A DNA stretch of 64,000 nucleotides, taken from the NCBI GenBank assembly GCA_947453205.1, contig CANGFT010000004.1, positions 62,001 to 126,000 on the forward strand, in the 5' to 3' direction. The notes below the pieces were generated by a model, which was not told the origin of the DNA, made no database searches, and saw nothing but the letters and a program-made list of their open reading frames with translations. The position numbers were made by a program, and so were the translations under genes. The first letter of the stretch is position 1. Every line of letters starts with the position of its first letter. Shown piece after piece: positions 19,328-28,600 of the stretch. This DNA comes from Beijerinckiaceae bacterium. GTDB taxonomy: Bacteria; Pseudomonadota; Alphaproteobacteria; Rhizobiales; Beijerinckiaceae.

Positions 19328-20584
19328 ATGTTGCGAGACGATTCGGCGCCAGCGCCCGCCTTGGCGGCCGCCCCCGCCCCATCCCAGACGCCCGCCATGG
19401 CGACGCCTGCCTCGCAGACTGTCTACCCCGTGCTCTTCGCCATCAGTTTCTGCCATGTTCTCAATGACATGATGCAGGCGCTGGTGCCCGCTTTGTATCC
19501 CCTTCTCAAAGACGCCTTCGACCTCGACTTCGCGCAAATCGGCTATATCACCCTCACCTGGCAGCTGACGGCCTCGCTGCTCCAGCCGGTCGTGGGCGCG
19601 GCGGCGGACAAGCGGCCCATGCCCTATTCCCTCGCCTTCGGCATGATTTTCACCCTCGCCGGCCTTTTGCTCGCGGCCTCCGCAGAGAGCTACGCCATTT
19701 TGCTCGTCGCGGTCGGCCTGATCGGCGCGGGCTCGGCGATCTTTCACCCGGAATCCTCGCGCATCGCCCGCATGGCCTCGGGCGGACGCTATGGCCTCGC
19801 CCAGTCGATCTTTCAGGTGGGCGGCAACCTGGGCTCGGCCATCGGCCCGCTCATGGCGGCCTTCATCATCGTGCCCTTCGGGCGCCACGCCATCGGCTGG
19901 TTCGGCGTCTGCGCGCTCGTGGCGGGACTGATCCTGTTCCGCATCGGCGCGTGGTATGCGCAGCGCCAGATGGAGCGGGCCAGGCGCCCCGCCCGCCCCG
20001 TTCGGGATCTTGGCCTGTCGCAGCGCGCCGTGGCCCTGTCCATCGCCATCCTGATCGTGCTGAGCTTCTCCAAGAGCTTCTACACCACGAGCATTTCGAG
20101 CTTCCTGCAGTTCTACCTGATCGACCGTTTCGCGGTGGACGCCCGCACGGCGCAGATGTTCCTGTTCCTGTTCACCGGCTCGGTGGCGGCGGGCACCTTC
20201 TTCGGCGGACCCATAGGGGACCGAATCGGCCGCAAGGCCGTGCTCTGGGGCTCGGTGCTGGGGGCCCTGCCGTTCACCCTCGCTTTGCCCTACGCCAACC
20301 TCTTCTGGACCGGCGTCCTCGTGGTCGTGATCGGCCTCATCCTCGCCTCGACCTTCTCGGTGATCCTGGTCTATGCGCAGGAGCTTTTGCCCGGGAAAAC
20401 GGGGCTTGTGGCGGGAATTTTCCTCGGGCTCGCCTTCGGCCTCAGCGGCGTCGGCGCGGCGGCTCTGGGCAAGCTGGCGGATATGACCAGCATCTCCTTC
20501 GTCTACTCCGTCTGCTCCGTCTTGCCCGCTGCGGGCATTCTCGTCATGTTCTTGCCAGACATACGCAATGAGGTTCGTTCATGA
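19328..20584 (+). CDS. fsr: MFS transporter, fosmidomycin-resistance (Fsr)-like
   Basis: 12 TM pattern; SFCHVLNDMMQALVPALYPLLKDAFDLDFAQIGYITLTWQLTASLLQPVVG typical of Fsr. Confidence 0.85.
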   Translation: MLRDDSAPAPALAAAPAPSQTPAMATPASQTVYPVLFAISFCHVLNDMMQALVPALYPLLKDAFDLDFAQIGYITLTWQLTASLLQPVVGAAADKRPMPYSLAFGMIFTLAGLLLAASAESYAILLVAVGLIGAGSAIFHPESSRIARMASGGRYGLAQSIFQVGGNLGSAIGPLMAAFIIVPFGRHAIGWFGVCALVAGLILFRIGAWYAQRQMERARRPARPVRDLGLSQRAVALSIAILIVLSFSKSFYTTSISSFLQFYLIDRFAVDARTAQMFLFLFTGSVAAGTFFGGPIGDRIGRKAVLWGSVLGALPFTLALPYANLFWTGVLVVVIGLILASTFSVILVYAQELLPGKTGLVAGIFLGLAFGLSGVGAAALGKLADMTSISFVYSVCSVLPAAGILVMFLPDIRNEVRS

Positions 20585-21318
20585 GCGACGCCAGCCTTCT
20601 CGCCTTCATCGAAGCCCGCGCCATGCGCGGCCTCATCGACCTCGAATTCGCGCCCGACGATCTGGAGGAGGCCTACGCCATTTCGGCGGGCATGATGGCC
20701 GCGCTTGGCCAGCAGCCGGGCGGCTGGAAGGTCGGCTACGCCCCGGACAAGACGCCTGTGGCCTCCCCCATGTACGCCTCGGGCTTCCTGAACAGCGGCG
20801 ATTCCTGGTCCATGCGCTCGGACCGGCCGATGATCCCGGAGATCGAGATCGCCGTGCGGCTGGCCCGTGACCTGCCGCTCAACCCCCGCACGCCCTACAC
20901 CCGCGCCGACATCGAGGATGCGGCGGGCGAATATCTGATCGGGATCGAGATCATCGAGCGGCGCATTCCCATGCAGGGCGCGCCCTTCCCCATGAATCTC
21001 GCTGATGACCTTGGCAACGCCGCCTATGTCGTGGGGCCCGGCACGCGCGACTTCCGCGCCCTCGATCTTGCGAATCTGCAGTGCCGGTTCTGGATGAACG
21101 GAACGCTGGCGGTCGACCGGCGCGGCGGGCACCCCTCGGGCGATCCGCTCAAACCGCTGATCGACTGGGCCAACGCCCAGAAGGACCATGTGGGGGGCTT
21201 GCGGAGCGGTCAGATCGTGACGCTTGGCAGCCTCACCCCCCTTGTCGTCATGGACGGTCCGGGCACGCTGGAGGCCGAAATCGAAGGCATCGGCCGCATC
21301 AGCGCGATCATCACCTGA
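20581..21318 (+). CDS. 2-keto-4-pentenoate hydratase / fumarylacetoacetate hydrolase-like protein
   Basis: GGWKVGYA..., IPEIEIAVRLARDLP, LRSGQIVTLGSLTPLV; ATGA overlap with the MFS gene. Confidence 0.8.
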   Translation: MSDASLLAFIEARAMRGLIDLEFAPDDLEEAYAISAGMMAALGQQPGGWKVGYAPDKTPVASPMYASGFLNSGDSWSMRSDRPMIPEIEIAVRLARDLPLNPRTPYTRADIEDAAGEYLIGIEIIERRIPMQGAPFPMNLADDLGNAAYVVGPGTRDFRALDLANLQCRFWMNGTLAVDRRGGHPSGDPLKPLIDWANAQKDHVGGLRSGQIVTLGSLTPLVVMDGPGTLEAEIEGIGRISAIIT

Positions 21319-21321
21319 GCC

Positions 21322-22353
21322 TCAGGGCTCGATGATCTGCCGCGCCCGAGTCACAACCTCCTTTGGCGCCGAATGGACGCGGGTCACGACCTCCTGCAGC
21401 CGCTCGCCCGTGGAGGCGGTGATCGAGACGCGCGCCCTGGCGGCGTCGGCGAGGAACTCGGCGTCCACCACCGTCGCGGCGAAGGCCTTGCGCAGGATGG
21501 CGACGGCGTCAGGCGCGGCGCCGGGGGGCAGCACATAGGACCGGCCGAACAATTGCTGGCTCAGCACGAGCTCGACCGCCTGCTTGTCGAGATCGTTCTT
21601 GATGTAGGGCCAGATGGTCGGCACGCCCATGGCGGTGAGTTCGGGCTCTGGCTCCAGCGCATCCTGCACGAGGATGTTGATCGTCTTGTCCCTGATCCAG
21701 TCGGGCTTCTGTGATTTAAGCGAGGACCAGTCGAAGCCGCAGAGCCCTGCGGTCTCGCCACGCTCCATGGCGAGGGTGAGGTCGGACGTGCCCTTGTAGC
21801 CGCTGACGATCTCGAACTTCGCGCCCGTTGCGTGGTTATGCAGGGCCTCGTAATCGCGCGTCGCGCCGCCCGCCTGGCTGGCGCCCATGATGGTGCGCTG
21901 GCGCAGCGCGTCCTCATAGGTCTTGGTGGCGGCGTTGGCCATGGTGATGCAGACGCGCGTGCCGCTGTCGGCGGTGCCGATATAGACGAATTTCGTGGGG
22001 TCGAAGAGGTTGCTGGCCTTGTCGTCGAGAATGCGGCCCATGATGGCGCCGGGCATCAATGCCCCGATGACCGTGCCGTCCTTGGCGGATTTGCTGTAGA
22101 GCTGCGCGCCGGCGATCGCGCTGCCCGCGCCCGGCATGTTGCGCGCGACGATGGGCGGCGCCCCCGCAATATGGCGGGGCATGTGACGCGCCACGAGCCG
22201 CGCATAGATGTCGTAGCCGCCGCCGACATCGGCGCCGACGAGCATTTCAATGGTCTTGCCGGTGTAATGATCAGCCGCGCGGCCATATTGCGGCGCGCCA
22301 AAGCTGGCCAGCGCCATGGAAGCCACGACAATTCCTCTCACCCACCGCACCAT
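21322..22353 (-). CDS. Tripartite tricarboxylate transporter substrate-binding protein (Bug/TctC-like)
   Basis: YTGKTIEMLVGADVGGGYDIYARLVARHMPRHIAGAPPIVARNMPGAGS. Confidence 0.85.
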   Translation of the reverse strand: MVRWVRGIVVASMALASFGAPQYGRAADHYTGKTIEMLVGADVGGGYDIYARLVARHMPRHIAGAPPIVARNMPGAGSAIAGAQLYSKSAKDGTVIGALMPGAIMGRILDDKASNLFDPTKFVYIGTADSGTRVCITMANAATKTYEDALRQRTIMGASQAGGATRDYEALHNHATGAKFEIVSGYKGTSDLTLAMERGETAGLCGFDWSSLKSQKPDWIRDKTINILVQDALEPEPELTAMGVPTIWPYIKNDLDKQAVELVLSQQLFGRSYVLPPGAAPDAVAILRKAFAATVVDAEFLADAARARVSITASTGERLQEVVTRVHSAPKEVVTRARQIIEP

Positions 22354-22413
22354 TGAATCCTCCCGAATGATCGCGCGACGCTAGAACAGCAGGCGCCCGC
22401 GGACAAGAGCGCG

Positions 22414-23349
22414 TCACCTCACGATGTTGCGCATCTCCGTGACGCGGCCCTCGAGGAAGGCGGCGACATTATGCGCGACCACAGGCAGAGCCTGATCGGC
22501 GTAAATGTCGCTCATGCCCCCGACGCGCGGCGACATCATGACATTGGGCATGTCCCAGAGGGGATTGTCCTGCGCCAGCGGCTCGACTGAAAACACATCG
22601 AGACCCGCGCCCGCGATGGCGCCGCCTTGCAAGGCGCCGATCATGGCCGCCTCGTCGATCACATCGCCGCGCGCCAGATTGATGACGAAGGCCGAGGGCT
22701 TCATGGCCGCGAAGACCGGCGCGTTGATCATATGGCGCGTGGTCTCGTCGAGGGGCGCTAGCACGATCAGGAAATCCGCCATTGCGGCGGCCTCGAGCAG
22801 CCTGGCGCGCGGAACGATCTGATCGAAGCCCGGAGACTGCGTGCGCGCATTGCTCACGCCGACCACGGACATTTCGAAGGCCTTGCACCGCAGCGCCACC
22901 GCCTCGCTGATGGCGCCGACGCCGACGATGATCGCCGTCTTGCCGACCAGCACAGGCTGCGCCCACCGCTTCCAGACGTGGTTGCGCTGGTTCGCCTCCA
23001 TCAGGCGATAGTGGCGCGACAGGCCGATCATGTAGAGAAAGGCCATCTCGGCCATCTGCGGGCCATGGATGCCCCGGCCATTGGTGATGCGCACGTCAGC
23101 ACGCAGGTTCTTGAGCGTCCACAGATGATCGACGCCGGTGGAGAGCGCCGCGATGTAGCGAAGCCTGGGCATGGCCGCGAGCAATTCGTCGCTCACCTCA
23201 TGGGCGAGGGCGATCAACACCTCGCAGTCCCCGGCATGGGGCAGCGCCTCGCCGACGCTTCTGGCGTCATGGATGGTCAGATCAGGAAACCGGGCCCGCA
23301 GATCAGCCGCCTTGAAGTGGTCTTCGCGTTCGACGATGAGCATCTGCAT
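22414..23349 (-). CDS. D-2-hydroxyacid dehydrogenase family protein
   Basis: KTAIIVGVGAISEAVALRCKAFEM NAD-binding region; VINLARGDVIDEAAMIGALQGG; GLDVFSVEPLAQDNPLWDMPNVMMSPRVGG. Confidence 0.87.
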   Translation of the reverse strand: MQMLIVEREDHFKAADLRARFPDLTIHDARSVGEALPHAGDCEVLIALAHEVSDELLAAMPRLRYIAALSTGVDHLWTLKNLRADVRITNGRGIHGPQMAEMAFLYMIGLSRHYRLMEANQRNHVWKRWAQPVLVGKTAIIVGVGAISEAVALRCKAFEMSVVGVSNARTQSPGFDQIVPRARLLEAAAMADFLIVLAPLDETTRHMINAPVFAAMKPSAFVINLARGDVIDEAAMIGALQGGAIAGAGLDVFSVEPLAQDNPLWDMPNVMMSPRVGGMSDIYADQALPVVAHNVAAFLEGRVTEMRNIVR

Positions 23350-23437
23350 GTGGCCTCGCCCCCCTGTACCGCATGATGGAAAGCTTGTACCACGATCCGA
23401 AAGAACGCATCAATCTGCGCGGCCACGCAGGGAAACC

Positions 23438-24220
23438 ATGACAGACGCGACGACGACGGAAGATATGGTCTCACAGGATCGCAACGGCGTGCAGGTGATC
23501 GCCCGCGCCGCCGCCATTCTGCGCACCCTCGAGGAGGACGCCTCGGGCCTCAGCCTGGCTCAGATCGCCCAGCGCACGGGGCTGGCGCGCTCCACCGTGC
23601 AGCGCATCGTCGCCGCGCTTCACGCGGAGAAATTCGTCATCGCGGCCTCGCCCACCGGGCGCGTGCTGCTGGGCCCCGGCCTGTTGCGGCTGGCGGGCGC
23701 GGTGCGGTCCGATTTTCTGGAGCTTGCGCGGCCCTTCATCACCAGATTGTCGAACGAATTGAAGGAGACCGTGGACCTCGCGGTCGCCCGCAAGGATCGT
23801 CTGCTCTTCGTCGATCAGGTCATCGGATCGCAGCGTCTGCGCACGGTGTCGGCTGTCGGCGAGACCTTCCCCCTTTACTGCACCGCCAATGGCAAGGCCT
23901 ATCTCGCGACCCTCGACAATCGCGCGGTCGAGCGCCTGCTGGGCGGCGCCTTCGAGGCGCGCACGCCCAACACGATCACGCATATCAAAGCCCTGCTCGA
24001 AGACCTCGACCGCATCCGCAAGACCGGCGTCGCCTTCGACCGGGAGGAGCATACGCTGGGGGTCTCGGCGGCGGGGATCTGCGTGCCGGACATGCTGGGC
24101 AACCAGATGGCCATCTCGGTGCCCGTTCCCACCCAGCGCTTCGGCGAAGCAGAAGACCTCATCGCCGAACGCCTGCTGGAGACGAAGCACGCGCTGCAGG
24201 ATCTCGTGCAGCCCGGTTAG
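23438..24220 (+). CDS. IclR-family transcriptional regulator
   Basis: VQVIARAAAILRTLEEDASGLSLAQIAQRTGLARSTVQRIVAALHAEKFV HTH plus IclR effector domain; start chosen at MTDATTTEDM inside a longer ORF from 23171. Confidence 0.88.
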   Translation: MTDATTTEDMVSQDRNGVQVIARAAAILRTLEEDASGLSLAQIAQRTGLARSTVQRIVAALHAEKFVIAASPTGRVLLGPGLLRLAGAVRSDFLELARPFITRLSNELKETVDLAVARKDRLLFVDQVIGSQRLRTVSAVGETFPLYCTANGKAYLATLDNRAVERLLGGAFEARTPNTITHIKALLEDLDRIRKTGVAFDREEHTLGVSAAGICVPDMLGNQMAISVPVPTQRFGEAEDLIAERLLETKHALQDLVQPG

Positions 24221-24232
24221 TCATTTGGACAA

Positions 24233-24296
24233 GGCAGTCGGCAGTCGGCAGTGGGCAGTGGGATTCCCGACTGCCGACCGCCTACTCACAACTGCC
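24233..24296. repeat. Heptamer-built inverted repeat (4 + 4 heptamers, 8-nt loop), intergenic
   Basis: ggcagtc ggcagtc ggcagtg ggcagtg - ggattccc - gactgcc gaccgcc tactcac aactgcc, between convergent genes. Confidence 0.85.
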
Positions 24297-24303
24297 GATA
24301 AAA

Positions 24304-25257
24304 TCAGAACTTCACGGCTGCGCGCCCCTTGAGTCCCAGCATTTCGCGGGCGTCGTCGGGGGTCGCGGCCTCGTAGCCGAGCTCCTCGATGATGTGGCGG
24401 ATCTTCGCCACCTGCTGCGCATTGGAATCGGCGAGCTTGCCGCGGCCGATGAAGAGCGAATCTTCAAGGCCCACGCGCACATGGCCGCCCATCATCGAGG
24501 CCTGCGTGGCGAAGGGCATCTGGTGGCGGCCCGCCGCCAGCACCGACCAGCGATATTGATCGCCAAACAGCTTGTCGGCGGTCTTCTTCATGAACATGAG
24601 ATTGTCGACGTCCGGCCCGATGCCGCCCAGAATGCCGAAGATCAGCTGCAGGAAGACCGGCGGCTTGAACAGGCCGCGATCAAGGCAATGGGCGAGGTTG
24701 TAGAGATGGCCCACATCGTAGCATTCATGCTCGAACTTCGTCCCGTGGCCTTCGCCCAGCGTTTTGTAGATGCGCTCGATGTCGCGGAAGGTGTTGCGGA
24801 AGATGTTGTCGTCGGACTGGACGAGATAGTTCTCCTCCCAGTCGTATTTCCAGTCCTTGTAGCGCGTGGCCATGGGATAGAGGGCGAAATTCATCGTGCC
24901 CATGTTGAGCGAGCACATTTCGGGCGAGGCCTGGATGGGCGCCGCAAGACGCTCGTCCACGGTCATCTTCACGCTGCCGCCGGTGGTGATGTTGACCACG
25001 GCGTCGCAGGCTTCGCCGATGCGCGGCAGGAACTCCATGAACACCTTCGGGTCAGGCGTGGGGCGGCCATCACTGGGGTCGCGCGCGTGAAGATGCAGGA
25101 TCGCCGCGCCCGCCTGCGCCGCCTCGATGGCGGAGACAGCGATCTGATCGGGGGTGATCGGCAGGGCGTCGGACATGGTGGGCGTATGGATGGAGCCCGT
25201 CACCGCGCAGGTGATGATGACCTTGTTCGAGAGGTTCCGCTTTTTGGGTTCAGACAT
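24304..25257 (-). CDS. BKACE-family beta-keto acid cleavage enzyme (DUF849)
   Basis: NKVIITCAVTGSIHTPTMSDALPITPDQIAVSAIEAAQAGAAILHLHARDPSDGRPTPD...VNITTGGS. Confidence 0.92.
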   Translation of the reverse strand: MSEPKKRNLSNKVIITCAVTGSIHTPTMSDALPITPDQIAVSAIEAAQAGAAILHLHARDPSDGRPTPDPKVFMEFLPRIGEACDAVVNITTGGSVKMTVDERLAAPIQASPEMCSLNMGTMNFALYPMATRYKDWKYDWEENYLVQSDDNIFRNTFRDIERIYKTLGEGHGTKFEHECYDVGHLYNLAHCLDRGLFKPPVFLQLIFGILGGIGPDVDNLMFMKKTADKLFGDQYRWSVLAAGRHQMPFATQASMMGGHVRVGLEDSLFIGRGKLADSNAQQVAKIRHIIEELGYEAATPDDAREMLGLKGRAAVKF

Positions 25258-26296
25258 GGCTGGGCTCCGGTTTTGATTCAGGATTTGATTTGGCGTGGAC
25301 AAGACGGCGTTCGAGCGGCGCGGGCTCGAAGCCGAAACGATCAGCGAGCCAGCCCGCCACGCCGCGCGGCGCGCGCAGCATGATGACGATGGCGACGAGG
25401 CCGAGCATCATGAGATAGAGGCTGCCAAGATCCGACAGGGTCTGGCGCAGAAAGAAGAACACCACGGCGCCGATGATCGGCCCCTCGATGCGGCCGATGC
25501 CGCCGATGACCGCCATGAAGATGACGAAGGCCGTCCAGTCGTTCACGCTGAAGGCGGCGTCCGGGGAGATGCGCAGCTTCTGCAGGAAGATCAGCGCGCC
25601 CGCCATGGCCGTGCCGAAGCCCGCCACCGCATAGACGAGCAGCTTGATGCGCGTGACCTCGACGCCGTTGCTGCGCGCGGCCAGCTCATTGTGGTGGATG
25701 GCGCGCAAGGCGAGGCCCCAGCGCGAACGCAGCAGCGCGATGGTGAGGCCGATGACCACGACGACCAGCGCAAGGCCCGTCCAGTAGATCATGAATTCGC
25801 GGGCCTGCCGGCCATCCGCCATGCCCGTGACGATGCGCGCGGGCAGGCTCGTGCCGGAGCCCCCGCCAAGGGCGGAAATCTGCGACGCCAGCAGGCGGAA
25901 CACCTCCGCCACCACCCATGAGCCGATGGCGAAATAGGCGCCGCGCAGGCGAAACAAAAGGCCCGCGACAGGGATGGCGATGAGGCCGCCGATCACGCCC
26001 GCCACCACCAGCGCGGCCAGCGGATGCAGGCCCCAGAAGATGGTGAGGGCGAAGAGGGCGTAGCCGCCGATGCCCACATAGGCCTGCTGGCCCACCGAGA
26101 CGAGGCCGGAGAAGCCTGCGAGCAGGTTCCACATGGTCGCAAGCGCCACATAGGCGAAGATCTGGGTGAGGAGATTGAGGCTGGAGGCCTGCGCCCACAG
26201 GGGCGCGCAGGCGAGGCCCGCCAGCGCTGCAAAAGCGCCGATGGCGACGAGGCGGCTCACCCCTGTGCCGCGCGTGAGGGTGAAGGCGCCGCTCAT
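25250..26296 (-). CDS. Branched-chain amino acid-type ABC permease (LivM-like)
   Basis: TM-rich; NLLAGFSGLVSVGQQAYVGIGGYA; VGGIGRIEGPIIGA-type motif. Confidence 0.9.
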   Translation of the reverse strand: MSGAFTLTRGTGVSRLVAIGAFAALAGLACAPLWAQASSLNLLTQIFAYVALATMWNLLAGFSGLVSVGQQAYVGIGGYALFALTIFWGLHPLAALVVAGVIGGLIAIPVAGLLFRLRGAYFAIGSWVVAEVFRLLASQISALGGGSGTSLPARIVTGMADGRQAREFMIYWTGLALVVVVIGLTIALLRSRWGLALRAIHHNELAARSNGVEVTRIKLLVYAVAGFGTAMAGALIFLQKLRISPDAAFSVNDWTAFVIFMAVIGGIGRIEGPIIGAVVFFFLRQTLSDLGSLYLMMLGLVAIVIMLRAPRGVAGWLADRFGFEPAPLERRLVHAKSNPESKPEPSHV

Positions 26297-27159
26297 GCCT
26301 GCACCCTCGGAAAGAAGCCTTCGGGGCGGACCGCAAGCACCATGAGAAAGGCGAGATGGCCCGCGAGCAACTGCCAGCCCGGATCGATCTTCGCGCCGAT
26401 GGCCTGCGCCACGCCCAGCACGACGCCGCCCGCCAGCGTGCCCCAGAGATTGCCGAGCCCGCCGATGATGACGGCCTCGAAGCCGAAGATCAGCCGCGCC
26501 GGGCCCATGGAGGGATCGAAATTGGCGCGCACCGCCAGGAACACGCCGGCCACCGAGACCACCGCCAGCGACAGGCCCATGGCGAGGCCGAAGACATGGC
26601 GATTGTCGACGCCCACAAGCTGCACGGTCGATTGATCGTCGGAGGTCGCGCGGAAGGCGCGGCCCCAGGCCGTGCGGTAGAACAAGGCCTGCAAGGCGCC
26701 GATCATGACGACCGCCACAAGGAACTGCACCAGCGGCAGCACGCCGATGGAAAGGTCGGGCGTGAGCGGGATGGTCGCTGTCTCGATGGCGCCGGCCTGC
26801 AATTTGCGGCTGTCGGGACTGAAGATTTCGAGCAGGCCGTTCTGGATGATGACCGAGAGGCCGAAGGTGACGAGGAGCGGCGGCAGCAGATCATCGCCGA
26901 GCGTGCGGTTGAGCAGCCAGCGTTGCAGCCCATAGCCGATCGCGGCCATCAGGGGCGCGATGACCAGCAGCGAGGCCAGCGGCCCCATGCCCAGCGCCTG
27001 CGTGACGACAAGCGCAAGATAGGCCGCGAGCACCACGAGATCGCCATGGGCGATGTTCACGAGGCGCATGACGCCGAAGATCAGCGAGAGCCCCGCCGCG
27101 AACATGGCGTAGAGGCCGCCGACCAGCACGCCCTGAAGGATGGAGTTGAGCCAGTCCAT
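26293..27159 (-). CDS. Branched-chain amino acid-type ABC permease (LivH-like)
   Basis: LVGGLYAMFAAGLSLIFGVMRLVNIAHGDLVVLAAYLA; IIGGLGNLWGTLAGGVVLG. Confidence 0.92.
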   Translation of the reverse strand: MDWLNSILQGVLVGGLYAMFAAGLSLIFGVMRLVNIAHGDLVVLAAYLALVVTQALGMGPLASLLVIAPLMAAIGYGLQRWLLNRTLGDDLLPPLLVTFGLSVIIQNGLLEIFSPDSRKLQAGAIETATIPLTPDLSIGVLPLVQFLVAVVMIGALQALFYRTAWGRAFRATSDDQSTVQLVGVDNRHVFGLAMGLSLAVVSVAGVFLAVRANFDPSMGPARLIFGFEAVIIGGLGNLWGTLAGGVVLGVAQAIGAKIDPGWQLLAGHLAFLMVLAVRPEGFFPRVQA

Positions 27160-27162
27160 CGC

Positions 27163-27864
27163 TCAGACTCCGAAATAGGCCGCCGCGATCGTCTCGCGGC
27201 TGACGGATCGGCTGTCGCCCTCAAGCGTGACGCGCCCTTCCTGCAGGCAATAAACGCGGGCTGAAGCGGCGAGCGCCTGAAGGATGTCCTGCTCGACGAT
27301 GACCAGCGACATGCCGTCGCCGATGATCTGCGGCAGCCGCTCGTAGATTTCGCGCACCACGATGGGCGCGAGGCCGAGGCTGATTTCATCGCAGAGCAGC
27401 AGGCGCGGATTGGACATGAGCGCGCGGCCGATGGCGACCATCTGCTGCTGGCCGCCCGAAAGCGAGGTGCTGCGCTGGTTGCGGCGTTCGGCGAGCACGG
27501 GAAAGAGATCGTAGACGCGCGCCAGCGTCCACGGACCCTTGCGGCCATGTTCGCCGCCGATCAACAGGTTTTCCTCGACGCTGAGCGAGGGGAAGAGGCG
27601 CCGGCCTTCGGGCACAAGCGAAATGCCGCGCTTCAGCAGCACATGGGTGCGCTCGCCGCCGATGGGCGCGTCATCGAAAGAAATGGCGTCGCGCCGCGTG
27701 GCGATCTGCCCCGCGATGGATTTGAGCAGCGTGCTCTTGCCCGCCCCGTTCGAGCCGACGATGGCCACGACCTCGCCTTCGCCGACGCGCAGCGACACAT
27801 CGAACAGCGCCTGAAAATCACCATAGAAGGCGTCGAGCCCGCAGATGGTCAGGAGATCACGCAT
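27163..27864 (-). CDS. Branched-chain amino acid-type ABC ATPase (LivF-like)
   Basis: GSNGAGKSTLLKSIAG; LSGGQQQMVAIGRALMSNPRLLLCDEISLGLAP. Confidence 0.93.
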   Translation of the reverse strand: MRDLLTICGLDAFYGDFQALFDVSLRVGEGEVVAIVGSNGAGKSTLLKSIAGQIATRRDAISFDDAPIGGERTHVLLKRGISLVPEGRRLFPSLSVEENLLIGGEHGRKGPWTLARVYDLFPVLAERRNQRSTSLSGGQQQMVAIGRALMSNPRLLLCDEISLGLAPIVVREIYERLPQIIGDGMSLVIVEQDILQALAASARVYCLQEGRVTLEGDSRSVSRETIAAAYFGV

Positions 27865-28585
27865 TGGCGGGAATCCCCATGTAGATCTCCATCACCTGCG
27901 GGCGGCGGATGACCTCGCGGGGCTCGCCATCGGCGATGAAGGCGCCGCCGTGCAGCACCACCAGGCGATCGACCACCGCCACCAGCGCATGAACGATATG
28001 TTCGATCCAGATGATGGTGACGCCCGTCTCCTTCACATCGCGCACGAGGCTGACGAGCGCGTGACATTCCTCGTCCGTGAGGCCGCCTGCGACCTCGTCA
28101 AGCAGAAGGAGCTGGGGCCGCGTCGCCAGCGCGCGCGCGAGTTCGAGACGTTTTCTTTGCAGCAGCGTGAGGGAGCCTGCGGGGCGGTTGGCCTGGTCGA
28201 TCAAACCGCAGCGCTCCAGAATCTCCCCGCAGCTTGCGGCAAGATCGCCTGAGCGGTCGGCGCAGCCGAATTCGGCTGCGACGGCCAGATTTTCAAAAAC
28301 GCTCATGCCGCCGAAGGGCTGGGGCACCTGAAAGGAGCGGGCGACTCCCCGGCGGCAACGCGCTGCGGGCGAGAGCCCCGCCAGATCCTCGCCGCGAAAC
28401 AGCACGCGCCCGCCGTCCTGCGGCAGCGTGCCTGTGATCATGCCGAAGAGCGAGGTCTTGCCCGCGCCGTTTGGACCGATGACGCCAAGCGCCTCGCCCT
28501 GCGGGACCACCAGGTCAAGGCCATCGGCCACGACCACGGCGCCGAACCTTTTCGAAATCGCATCGAGCTGAAGGATCGGCGCCAT
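27857..28585 (-). CDS. Branched-chain amino acid-type ABC ATPase (LivG-like)
   Basis: GPNGAGKTSLFGMITGTLPQDGGRVLF; ARALATRPQLLLLDEVAGGLTDEE. Confidence 0.93.
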   Translation of the reverse strand: MAPILQLDAISKRFGAVVVADGLDLVVPQGEALGVIGPNGAGKTSLFGMITGTLPQDGGRVLFRGEDLAGLSPAARCRRGVARSFQVPQPFGGMSVFENLAVAAEFGCADRSGDLAASCGEILERCGLIDQANRPAGSLTLLQRKRLELARALATRPQLLLLDEVAGGLTDEECHALVSLVRDVKETGVTIIWIEHIVHALVAVVDRLVVLHGGAFIADGEPREVIRRPQVMEIYMGIPANA

Positions 28586-28600
28586 GGGCTTTCGGTACGA

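Noticed and set aside
26356-27264. 302-aa plus-strand ORF
   Set aside because: Antisense to livH-like gene; composition artefact.
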